Positions 33,562 through 43,589 of a DNA stretch of 64,000 nt are shown here, piece after piece (positions within the stretch are counted from its first letter, which is position 1; each line of letters opens with the position of its first letter). The notes beneath the pieces are model-generated. The model ran no database searches and had not been told where the DNA came from. It saw nothing but the letters and a program-made list of their open reading frames with translations. The stretch is taken from assembly GCA_002099365.1 (NCBI GenBank), contig MSED01000003.1, positions 248,001 to 312,000 on the forward strand. The letters are read 5' to 3'. The DNA is from Phialophora verrucosa (Eukaryota > Ascomycota > Eurotiomycetes > Chaetothyriales > Herpotrichiellaceae). Both the position numbers and the translations under genes were made by a program.

Positions 33562-33612
33562 GGCTAGTATTAGTCCGTGTCATACATGCCGTTATTCCGT
33601 ACTGGGGCCAAA
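33562..33612 (+). repeat. Left terminal inverted repeat
   Basis: This is the inverted counterpart of 37029-37079. The first 40 bases are identical and the rest differs by a small indel before GGGGCCAAA. It starts GGCTAGTATTAGTCC. Confidence 0.9.
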
Positions 33613-36600
33613 TTTGAATATTTCCATTAGTCCGTATAACCGCATTATTCCGTATAAACGCTCTGATTGGTCGGATTCGCTAGCGCCTTCGGTACAGTTG
33701 CCGTACATGACTTGTTAGTCCGTATAATCATCTTTGCAGGCGCGGAGGCAGATAGGGTGCATATAATGTAATGACCCTTTTAAATAGCGCTAGAGACTAT
33801 AAAGTAGGTCGGAACAGAGCAAATTATATTATAAATATATATAACTAGTACTACACTTTATCTTCTAGCGGCGCCCGGCGCTTTAGACCCCTCTAACTGC
33901 GACGTGGACTAGTGGCCGAGTATATAGGACCCCCTATATCTACTATTTCCTGCTATATTACTACCTCTTAACTATTTAAACTCGGAGATAGCTTATTCGA
34001 TAGCGAGAGGCCTAAAGAAGACGCCTAAATACGATTAAGAGCTATAAAGTTATTATATAGTAGAGAAATTATAACGTGCCCTTACTAAGATAGGTTAGTT
34101 AATAAAACTTAACCCTTATCTAACTATTAGCTCTAGTTATTATCCTTCCGTAACAGTTCCTATATTAATCCTATACTAATCTAAGAGAGGGATAGTAATA
34201 TATCCTTACTAGTATCTTTAGTACTTATATTTAACACTTATAGTAGTTTAAGATTAAGTAGTTATAGCGTTAGATCTTAATACTATTTAATATTAACTAG
34301 TGCGCTAAATAAGGCTATATTATTTAGTAAAGCTAAGATAATCTTAGACTCTATATTTAAGATAATCTCTTAAGGTGCCTTTAATAATAAATTAACTACT
34401 CTCGACGGGATAGTATTATTTAACGGCGGTAATAATCTTAGGGCTGTAATAAAAGGGTAAGCCTATTGAGGTATAACTATAACTACTCTCTCGATCTCGG
34501 TATTATTCTCTTATTGCTAGGGTATTAGGGCCGGGATTTACTTATATATTATTTTGAATAGTAAAGGCTAGCGGGTCTTTATTTAATTTACTATTTTAGA
34601 TTATTTTAACTAAATCTTAATCGGGTCTTATAATAAAAACTTAATATTAAGTTCCTTATATATTATACGTCTATTAAGGCGCTACTAGTTATAGAACTAG
34701 TTAATTTTAAGTGCCTTAGTCTCGGTCTCTATAGCTAAGTAGTTATAGCTATACGGAAGGCCTTAGGTAGCTATAAAGACGCCTTTATAGGGTGGTAGTG
34801 CTAGTTTATTATACCTATAGAAAGAAAGAATATATTTCTTAACCTTCTCTATAGCTTATAATAAGATATATTTATAAAGGCTATTAAAGATAAAGTCTCT
34901 CTATAAAGACTAGTCTATATATATTTTATCCGTCGAGAGCTTATATTCGAGCTCTAAATAAAACTATAAGATAAAGGCTTAAATACGGTAAATAACCTCT
35001 CTTATATAAACTTAGTAGGTCTTCGGGAGGTCGGATTTTATCGCCTTATATATCGCCTCCGCCTTTAATATAGTAGTATTACTAAAATAATAGTAGTGCT
35101 AGGTCTAGGCCGTTATATAGTGCTCTTTCTTATTTATCTACTCTTTAATAAGATAATTAAGAAGCTCAGGGTTATTTTATCCCTATTTTAAATAAAGTTT
35201 AGCCTATACGGCTTTATAATTGTTAATTATATTAGCGAATAATACTTTATACTAATCTTTAATGAACTTATACTATTAGCTTTTAACTATAGTTACTACC
35301 CGCGACTAAGGAATATTATAACCCTCTTATTTATATAATTAAGACTTAAAAAGCTTTTTAGTATACGCCTTAACGTTCCTATTAATATACTAAATATAAA
35401 TAAGCTATAGGACCCTAGGGAAGATGAGCTTAAGGGCTATAATAAGGGTATTGTATTTATCGATAGTAATTACCGTTAGCGCGCTTAACTTATACCGTAT
35501 ATAAATTTACCGTAACTACTCTAATATAAACGTAAAGACATTTATTATCTTAAAGCTTAAGAAGGCCTATCCGATAATAAATACTATATTAAGAGTAGTT
35601 ATATCGATAATCTAAAAGAGATATAGACCGTATTTATTCGTCTTATAGGTAGTATCTATAGTAAGGGCGAAAGGCTACCGTTTTAGTACCTTTAGCGCGT
35701 TAATATAAAAGAGTACTAAATACACTAGGCGATTATATTTATTTACTATATAATACCGCGCGAACTCGCCTAATAATAACTTAAATAAGGCTTAAATTAT
35801 AGGTCTTCCGCTATCGAGTGTCGCTATATACCTCTAGCGCTAATTTTATATATCTTAAAGAGTAATACCTATATTAAGAAAGAGTCTTTATAAGAATAAC
35901 TATATCTTCTTAGGCTCGATATTAGAGTCCTAATCCGCGTTAATATATTATAAAATTCGGGGGTTTACCTTACACGTATTACGCCTATACTATATAAGTA
36001 GTTTAATACTAGAAGGATATACTATTAAGCTGTATATATATATTCCTTTAATAGTATAATAATATTAGTACTTATATACTTCTTCTTACTTTAAATAAAC
36101 CCGGAATTTATAAGGCTCTTTAGCGATAATAATAAATAACTTATAAACCTGTTACTAGTTAAAGACCTTAGTGTAGTATATAGGACCGCCTCGTATATAA
36201 TTAATATATCGTATATAGTACCCTTCTTTATTACACCGCCGATTCGCTAATTTTATCTTAAATCCTTCCTTCTCTATAAATTCTCTAAGGGCTTTAGTAG
36301 CTTTATCTTTAGTAATATAGCGGATATATAAGCCCTTCTTATTATAATCTAGTAGAGGTAGAATAGTTAATATATTTAAGTTTATATTAGGTAATATTAG
36401 GTCGGCGTCTATTCCGTCTACATTTAAGTCTAAGTAGTTAACTAAATTAATCAGGTTCCTTAATACTTCTAGAGTAATATTAAGAAGGGACGCTTTAGAC
36501 GAGGTTATAGGGCGATCTTAATCTTTAGAGATAGTTATAGATTTATTTAAAGTTATTTTATAGTAGTAGTTAGGTATTATTTAGAGAAATAGTATCTACG

Positions 36601-37028
36601 CTATCGTAGGGCGCGTAGAACTCGCGTAACTTAGCTATTTATCGTTTACTATCGGTAATCTATAGCTGCTACTAAAGGCAGCTAATACTAATCTCTTAAA
36701 GAACGATATTTTATAAATGCGTACACTAGAACTAAGTATAGAGAGAGAAAACAAGCAGTATATAAGGGTAGGGAGTAATATACTACTACTAATTTAACGC
36801 GCCTTAAGAACTTACCTATAGCCCCTAGCATCGCGTCCCCGGGTGACTTACCGTAAATAAGAGGGCTACTAACCTTATATAAGTGCGCCGTTCATTATAC
36901 GGACTAATGAAGCTGTTTTAGTGGCTGCGGGGGGGTCGAGAGTTATACGGATTAATGGGTGTTGCATAAAATGTTCGTTTGTTTACACGGACTAATGGGG
37001 ATTTATACGGAATAACGATAATCCGGGG

Positions 37029-37079
37029 TTTTGGCCCCATACGGAATAACGGCATGTATGACACGGACTAATACTAGCC
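37029..37079 (-). repeat. Right terminal inverted repeat
   Basis: This is the inverted counterpart of 33562-33612. It ends GGACTAATACTAGCC on the plus strand. Confidence 0.9.
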
Positions 37080-37599
37080 GGCGAGATGCACTCCTTCCTG
37101 GACCCTCGGCGAACCAGCTGATGTTTTGCCCCGATTGGAGTGTATCTTGTCCCGAATTAACGGCGGCTATACCTACTCGGGCCCCGACGGTCTACTGTGC
37201 CCTGGCCCTGTACTGACGTTTTCTATCACCTAGAGCTGTATGTAGGGGCACCTTTGTTGCTTCAATGGTATCTAGCTTGATAGCCAGTGGTGATGGCCAC
37301 GAGACAATGTCTAAGCACCAAAGGATGATCATACTGCTGGGTGCTCGCTTCGGTCTAGTGGCATTTGATTTCGGGGCAGAGGTACTCCTCTCGGGGCCTA
37401 ATGCCACTTGTCTCCTCGATGGAGACCCCAGATCCCTTCGGGACCACACCTCTCCGACCTCGCTTGAATCTCGAGCAAATTGGGCGCAGTCTTCTCTTCT
37501 GCCCGCATGTCTGGTAAGATTTCGTCAAGACCCGTCGCCGCCTGTGTCGCAACATTGTCCAAAAATTCTCAACAGAGTCCCCATTCACAACCATCCACA
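37080..37599. other. Right flank of the element
   Basis: No gene is recognised between the element and the small gene at 37600; only overlapping short frames are present. Confidence 0.35.
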
Positions 37600-38033
37600 A
37601 TGAGTGTGACAACTATTGCCAATCCGACAACACAGAGCGTGCTACATTTGCTCGCAGACTACGATTTGACAACATCCGGTGATGATACTTGTGTCGAACC
37701 GCCAAACCAGAGATCAATTGATGAAGTATCACAACGAAACCCGGCTTGGTGGCCTACAGACCACAACGACATACCATCATACCGCCCGATCAACTACAGT
37801 CTGAATCGCGAGGAACGTCCATGGTCGAATGCCGGAGTTGAAACTGCATTTGTCTTCATCATGATGAACGGTGTTGGGTTTGTTTCGGTATGCCGCTCGC
37901 AGTCCCTTCCGCCAGTTATCGCCGGTCAACATTCTAATCGAGTTTCATATAGGGAGTGTCGAAACTTTGGCGAGCCACTGGAGGAAAGGTCAATGATAGA
38001 ATCTTTAGGTTTTCAATCGGCGGAGAAAGATAG
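37600..38033 (+). CDS. Small two-exon protein of unknown function
   Basis: This is a possible gene of 122 residues. Exon 1 is 37600-37887 and exon 2 is 37953-38033, joined by a 65-base GT-AG intron (GTATGC...ATATAG) in phase 0. Splicing replaces the frame's own continuation with GVSKLWRATGG and a stop. The first exon is hydrophilic and acidic until a short hydrophobic stretch (FVFIMMNGVGFVS). There is no known domain or signal peptide. It lies directly beside the transposon and convergent to the cupin gene. It could be a real accessory gene, the tail of a truncated gene, or chance; the clean intron is the main support. Confidence 0.35.
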
Positions 38034-38154
38034 AGAGCCGATTTACTTGGACCGGTCTCTCCGTTGCGGATAGAGTATTAAACGGCCTTCTATGGGCAGA
38101 GCATTGCAGTCTCGTATTGGACAGCTTTTGATAGCATCTATACCAGTTGCCAAC

Positions 38155-38724
38155 TCATCCAGAAGCTCTCACGTCCTTGGGCATGGTACCGTAGTCCTCG
38201 CACAATTTATTCCCACCGATTTCTAATGGCTCTGAATCTTGCAAGACATACATCATTCGTGCCCATTGCGTCTTGCTGGTATTCCTCCAAGCATGGTTGG
38301 TCCCACGTTGAATAGAGATGTCACCTCGTCTCATCAACCTTGACTCGCCCGAGTCCAGTTCCAAGATAACCTCGCCTTCCAGAACCACCCCATAATCAAG
38401 GCTCACAGTCCGATGCATGGGCGAGAGTGAGTCCGGCGGCATATCCACGACCCGACACACGGTACCCCCGGGGACGACGAGGCCAGGCTTTTGGTCTAGA
38501 TAGCCTTTGTAATCCTGGATATCCTGACCGTCTTTGAAGGTGACGGGAAATCTGCTGGTGGTGTAGCTGAGGGCGAATGTCGCATCATTTCCAATTTTCT
38601 GCCATTGCTGAGCCTCTTCAATGTCGCGGGAGAATACAGCTTTGCCGGAGTCCTCGTGATCGGTTATGAAACGATAGGTTTTGGGTAGTCCATTCTTAAG
38701 AGCTTCGGGCGGAGGTGCTGCCAT
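38155..38724 (-). CDS. Cupin-fold protein
   Basis: A single exon gives 189 residues from the ATG at 38724. Upstream in-frame ATGs at 38757 and 38811 exist, but the added residues look non-coding. The C-terminal half forms a cupin_2 barrel: LVVPGGTVCRVVDMPPDSLSPMHRT, LDYGVVLEGEVILELDSGE, RRGDISIQRGTNHAWRNTS. The usual first motif G-x5-H-x-H is represented only by PMHRTVSLDYG, so the metal site may be incomplete; the second-motif His in GTNHAW is present. Related fungal proteins are annotated as cupin-domain proteins of unknown role, some in gene clusters. It diverges from the CocE/NonD hydrolase gene over 446 bp, which suggests shared control. Confidence 0.8.
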   Translation of the reverse strand: MAAPPPEALKNGLPKTYRFITDHEDSGKAVFSRDIEEAQQWQKIGNDATFALSYTTSRFPVTFKDGQDIQDYKGYLDQKPGLVVPGGTVCRVVDMPPDSLSPMHRTVSLDYGVVLEGEVILELDSGESRLMRRGDISIQRGTNHAWRNTSKTQWARMMYVLQDSEPLEIGGNKLCEDYGTMPKDVRASG

Positions 38725-39170
38725 CGTTGTACTTGGGTTTCCCCTTGTCGGTAGCATAGAGGTTCCCAATGATGAGAAAGCAGGCAATCGAAGGGACTTC
38801 TCACCATACAATTCCCGTTAAATCTTTTATTCGAACGTCCATCTTGTGCACATGCGTCCGGGGCTACAGTTGCCGCCGTTGTTTACGGGGCTTTTGCGGT
38901 TCTCAACATGACGCGAGATGTTCGGGGAATGGTGGGTTCCACCATGCGCCCGATTGGACCATGTTCCGTGATGTGTTCTACCTGCTGGTTGGAGCATTAT
39001 ACTTCTTCACATGTTTCACATCTAGAAACATTTCAGAGCAGTACCCTCGTCTTCTATTTACTGCTCTCGGTCTAGAAGCATAGTAGACCAGGCCCGTTTC
39101 TTCTCTTCGCTCCCCAATCTTCTACACTAGGCGCGACGAAGGCTTGTTGCAGGAAGAAGCGTAGGATATC
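38725..39170. promoter_or_regulatory. Divergent promoter, cupin / CocE-1
   Basis: These 446 bases separate two divergent starts and presumably serve both. GC-rich patches (GCCGCCG near 38872) are present, but I found no convincing palindrome. Confidence 0.4.
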
Positions 39171-40961
39171 ATGCCAAACGATATCCGAGACATCTCAAGC
39201 AGGGATGGCAGCTCGTTTAGTTATATCTTTGAGCAAAATGTCACCATCCCACTCAAATCCAGCGAGGGAGTGGTACGTTGCAACGTCTACCGACCAAAGG
39301 ACTTGGACAGAGCCCCGGTACTCATGACTTATGGACCATACGGCAAGGATATTGGTTATGCCGACTTCCATGGAAAGTCCTTTTCTCAAGTGAATCCAGA
39401 ACATAAATCCGAACATTCGGCATGGGAAACGCCTGACCCAAAGTACTGGACGGACAAGGGCTACGCTGTTGTCCGCGTCGACGAGAGAGGATTGGGACAG
39501 TCTCCCGGTGTTCTTGACACTATGTCCAGGGCCACATCGGAAGCATTCTTTGACGCGGTGGAATGGGCTGCTGACCAGCTTTGGTCCAGTGGGAAAGTTG
39601 GTCTTCTAGGTATCAGCTATTACGCTGGTAGTCAATGGCGCGTGGCAGCTTTAAGACCAAAGGGACTGGCGGCCGTTGTGCCCTGGGAGGGGATGAGTGA
39701 CTACTACCGCGACCGCTGCCGTCACGGTGGCATCCTCTCGGATGGGTTCATCAACTTCTGGTGGAATCGACAGGTCATCACGAACCAATATGGACGGCCA
39801 GGACGTAGCAAAAACAACTGGGGTCCGGACACTATCGAGGGTGATCTTCCGGACGACGAAAGGGACAAGTTACGTCGTGACCAAAACATCGACAACCGAC
39901 AGAACTGTTACCGAGACCAGCCATATTATGCTTCAAAGGAATACGACTTAAGCAACATTGAGGTGCCACTACTAAGTGTGGCTAACTGGGGGGGTATCCT
40001 CCTACACCTTCGAGGAAACGTCGAAGGCTGGGTCCATGCAGGATCGAAGCTCAAGTACTTACGTTTTATTGTCGGTAGACACGATCTCCCGTTCTACTAT
40101 CATGCCGAAGTAGAGATCCAAAGGAGCTTCCTGGACGCATTCCTCAAAGGGGAAGATCGTGTTGGATGGTCGGTTCCCGGAAAGGTGCCGCCTGTCAATC
40201 TCGTCCTGAGAAAAGGCGACCTGGGGGTTGACAATGCTGAAATGGAGCAAAGATTGCCTAGACGCACCGAGACTGAGTGGCCGATTCCAAGAACCGAGTA
40301 TACAAAATATTATCTGACGCCTGATCAAAGCCTGACCACGAATGCATCAGACGCAGAGCAAAAACACCCGGTCAAGCTCTCTTACAAGGCGCTTGGCACT
40401 CTCAAGGAGCCGAGTGTGCTCACTTTCGCCTCGTCACCCGTGGAAAAGGAGACCGAAATCACAGGGCACGTCACCGCGCATCTGAACGTGAGCGTTACGC
40501 CATATGTTGGGCAGAGTACCCTGCCAACTGACCTTGATCTCTTTGTGACCCTGCGCCACATCTCAGCGTCTGGACAGGAGATCTTCTACACCGGTACGGC
40601 AGGAGACCCAGTCCCTTTGTGTAAGGGCTGGCTCCGCGTATCGCTGAGGAAAGTGAACACAGCCCATCACAAGAATAGGCCATATCTGCCATACCGGGAC
40701 TATTTCTCGGTAGATTGTCTCCCGGTTATCCCTGGAGAGGTATACCCTGTGGACGTGGAAGTCTGGCCAACGAATACGATCCTCGAGCCTGGGGCGAAGA
40801 TCGTGTTCGAAGTTGCCAGTGGCGACACACAGGGCAGCGGCATCTTCACTCACATGGGGATTGACGACCGCACCGTCGAAAAGCTAGCCGGGGCGAATCA
40901 TGTGCATTTTGGACCTCAGTGGGAGAACTACGTGGTGCTTCCTATCATTCCTCCACGATAG
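39171..40961 (+). CDS. CocE/NonD family hydrolase 1 (X-Pro dipeptidyl-peptidase S15-like)
   Basis: A single exon gives 596 residues. This alpha/beta-hydrolase family cleaves ester or amide bonds (cocaine esterase, X-Pro dipeptidases, glutaryl-7-ACA acylase). The order seen is a strand carrying VLMTYGPYGKD (oxyanion side), YAVVRVDERGLGQSPG, the nucleophile elbow GLLGISYYAG with Ser149, a cap domain (YYRDRCRHGG...), then FIVGRHDLPFYYHAEVEIQRSFLDAFLKG leading to a C-terminal jelly-roll (ETEITGHVTAHLNVS; FVTLRHIS) ending GPQWENYVVLPIIP. No signal peptide is visible, so it is likely cytosolic. It shares family but not close sequence with the gene at 58727. It is divergent from the cupin gene. The substrate is unknown. 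Confidence 0.88.
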   Translation: MPNDIRDISSRDGSSFSYIFEQNVTIPLKSSEGVVRCNVYRPKDLDRAPVLMTYGPYGKDIGYADFHGKSFSQVNPEHKSEHSAWETPDPKYWTDKGYAVVRVDERGLGQSPGVLDTMSRATSEAFFDAVEWAADQLWSSGKVGLLGISYYAGSQWRVAALRPKGLAAVVPWEGMSDYYRDRCRHGGILSDGFINFWWNRQVITNQYGRPGRSKNNWGPDTIEGDLPDDERDKLRRDQNIDNRQNCYRDQPYYASKEYDLSNIEVPLLSVANWGGILLHLRGNVEGWVHAGSKLKYLRFIVGRHDLPFYYHAEVEIQRSFLDAFLKGEDRVGWSVPGKVPPVNLVLRKGDLGVDNAEMEQRLPRRTETEWPIPRTEYTKYYLTPDQSLTTNASDAEQKHPVKLSYKALGTLKEPSVLTFASSPVEKETEITGHVTAHLNVSVTPYVGQSTLPTDLDLFVTLRHISASGQEIFYTGTAGDPVPLCKGWLRVSLRKVNTAHHKNRPYLPYRDYFSVDCLPVIPGEVYPVDVEVWPTNTILEPGAKIVFEVASGDTQGSGIFTHMGIDDRTVEKLAGANHVHFGPQWENYVVLPIIPPR

Positions 40962-43589
40962 AACTGCTTGAAAAGACACCGAGAATACAGTGTTGGTGAG
41001 AGTATCATCTGTGATTAGTAGATAGACAATGAGATTCCAGTCCGAACAGATCTGTCGCTTCAAGACACCAAGGAGATGAGTCACTGGTCCTGTCGCATTC
41101 ACTATCTTCACAGACTCCATACTAGTATCTTGCCTCTCCATCAATCGTGGAGAATGCTGAGTAATATCCATACGAAGCTATGCTGGGATGGCCTATCCGA
41201 AGGGGGAGCTTCCTCCTGCTCATCTCCCTTGGGGTTTTCACAATACTTCCGCCGGCCTTGCGTTCTGATGCCGTCCAAGGTCTGCATCCCAGCGCTGGAT
41301 CCTCGGCACGAATGCACTTTTGCTTTCTACCTGCATCTATTCGCAGCGCGCATTGGAGCCCCGCACGTGAGGCCACGTCCTCCTAGGCTTTTCTCTAGAG
41401 CGAAAACCCTCAGGACTAGGTGCGCTGTGCTGTTGGAAGGTCAAAGAAGCACAAAGCTTGGCCCCGCAGACTAGTCAATCACTTGCCACTGTTCTCGGCC
41501 CTGTTCGCGGCCCTGATCTCGGGGTTTGAATTAGGCTACCAAGTCCGTGTTTCCCCAGTTTTTTCTGCCGAAGTCTCCATGCTTCGGGGCACCAGGAGGC
41601 CCCCGAAGGCTCCGGGTCGTGTGCGGATGCACATGTGACACTCCGTTGCCTCGTAGTAGGATATTTCGCTGGCAGGCGATGAATCAGCTGTGACCAATAC
41701 TATGCAGGGGGATTCTGATGACTCGACCAAGGTAAACAATGTGAATATCTATCAGCTGCTCACTTGTGCATGCTCTTGGAATTTTGACGGACTTCGAAAT
41801 TCAATATATTAAAACAGGTATGTTGCTTGCATCGAATCTTTAATTGCTAGGACTAGTTTCTTCAAAACATAATTGAACACATGCAACCGCAAGACCAGGA
41901 GCACAAAACTACCAATTCGGCTTCCTTTTATTACTGGTATTCCGCTGAGCGTGAGCCACGCAATGCATCACTTCAATCACCAACCAAACAGAGAATCGAC
42001 AGCCTTATTCAAAATGGTGGTCACGGCCTCGTTAGCTACGGGGGTCTGTGCACCGTTCTACATCCCCTATCGCAGATCACAAATTCACAACGTTGGCAGA
42101 TCGCTGAAAGATTTTGATGCCAGCAACGGCCACAGCAGCAAGAAGGAGAGGAGATATCCTCCAATTGGGCCTTTTTTCCATCTTTACGAAGCCGACTAAA
42201 TGCGAGGACTATTTCGGAATACCACGAACCCGGAGCGAGCCTTCGTCATGTCGGCGAGCATCGCTAAGCGCACAAGAAACAAGTCGGGATGCTCGAAGCT
42301 ACGCATCTACAATCTTCAGGCCGAGTCTGACTCCTGAGTCCAGTCTCATTGATCGATGACTGATTATAGCAATCACCGCCACTCCTGAAGAAGAAAACAG
42401 ATGATAGCCTTTTAGTACAAGGGGTCTACCTAGGAGAAGACCTCAGGGGTCATTGGCATCCTGGGATCATTCGGACACACTGGCACACAACCAACAACCA
42501 AACGATACTGGTATGCTTTCATTATGACAACGACAAGGTCAAGGATGTTTGAGGGAGGTGTAAGATCATGCATACTAGTGTTACGATGCTGGCGCTGGTT
42601 CCATGCAGAAGTCTGGACTTCATTCGACGGATCAAATCAGGGATACGAGATACAATATCACTAGTTAGCAAGTTCTATTGTTGAATCTGGCATTGAATAT
42701 TCACCCTCTGTATATACTTGACTTTGAACTGTATCGGAATGTAGACTTGTCACGGTGCCTTCACGGTTCGAAAGAGATTTGACAAATACTAGTACTATGT
42801 ACGCATTGTCTTCGAATAATTCGATGACCTTTATCTTCAAGCTTCGTTCTTGTTAATATCTGCATCTCTACGAAGGCAAAGTACATCGCCGGACAATTAG
42901 TTTGTACAATAGCACATCGGAAACTAAGCCATTGACTCATAACAGACTCCTCTGAAATACTTACCCTTGATCTCTCACTGAGATTTCAGTGCCGGCGTTA
43001 CGTGTAGCCTGTGGTAAAAGGGGAGGGCAGATGGGCGCGAGTCCTGACCAGGTCGCAAGGGCATCCGACGATAGTCCCTCATAGTCGCTGCACTTGCGGC
43101 TATCCTTGAGGGGTAGAGTGCCGCCAGAAATCGCCTGTTCTAGGTAGTACTTCGGTCTTCATCCCATCCCCGGAGCCCCGACTTTACACCCATCACCGCC
43201 CCGAAAAACAGTCTGGAGACTAATCAGTCTGGGGAAAAGCCACGAATCGCCGCGGTTGTTTGCTCACGCCAGGACGGCAGAAGGGACTGACAGCCTGCAC
43301 TGTTCAGACAGGGGTCCGAAGGTAGACAACCTCATACATATTCACTTTACCCAATTTTGTGCCCTTTCAATTTGTACCCTCGTCTGCTCCCTTGAACGGG
43401 CGGCTTTGCAGCCTCCTTCGTCAACAGACTTTAACTGCTTTTGCTTCTCACTGGCAATGGATCAGGCTTGAGCCATGAGCACACGTTGTCGAGCAATGTC
43501 ACGATCATAGGCTCCCTTTAGCCATATTGCGAATAGGTGGCCTGAAGCACCCGCGCTTCAAGGCCACTGGTGCTGCCTCTGCCAACTCC
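40962..43589. other. 2.6-kb region without a recognisable gene
   Basis: Only short overlapping frames are present. A frame near 41873-42199 contains a hydrophobic stretch but no safe family match. The C2H2 regulator's promoter should lie in the last part (after about 43000). No tRNA, repeat array or terminal repeat was seen. Confidence 0.4.

Larger units (their letters stand above)
33562..37079. mobile_element. DNA transposon-like element with terminal inverted repeats and RIP-degraded core
   Basis: The ends are inverted copies: 40 bases from 33562 match the reverse complement ending at 37079 perfectly (start GGCTAGTATTAGTCCG), and similarity continues for about ten more after a small indel. 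Subterminal zones carry repeated TTAGTCCGTATAA / TTATTCCGTATAA motifs, five on the left and six on the right, in opposite orientation. The core (about 33780-36890) is AT-rich, has no open frame of 60 codons, and shows very few CpA or TpG steps while keeping CpG, which is the footprint of RIP. The ends still contain CpA. A TA target duplication is possible if the repeat starts at GTATTAG, but the bases around it are palindromic, so this is undecided. The transposase family cannot be named. Confidence 0.85.

Noticed and set aside
33780..36890. AT-rich block as a centromere-like or telomere-derived region
   Set aside because: It is bounded by perfect terminal inverted repeats and has a RIP-type dinucleotide pattern, so a degraded transposon core explains it better.
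41873..42199. 108-codon frame whose hydrophobic part (ASLATGVCAPFYIPY) faintly recalls a small cytochrome oxidase subunit
   Set aside because: The match is a handful of residues, the spacing differs, and a second overlapping frame is equally open. Too weak to call a gene or pseudogene.
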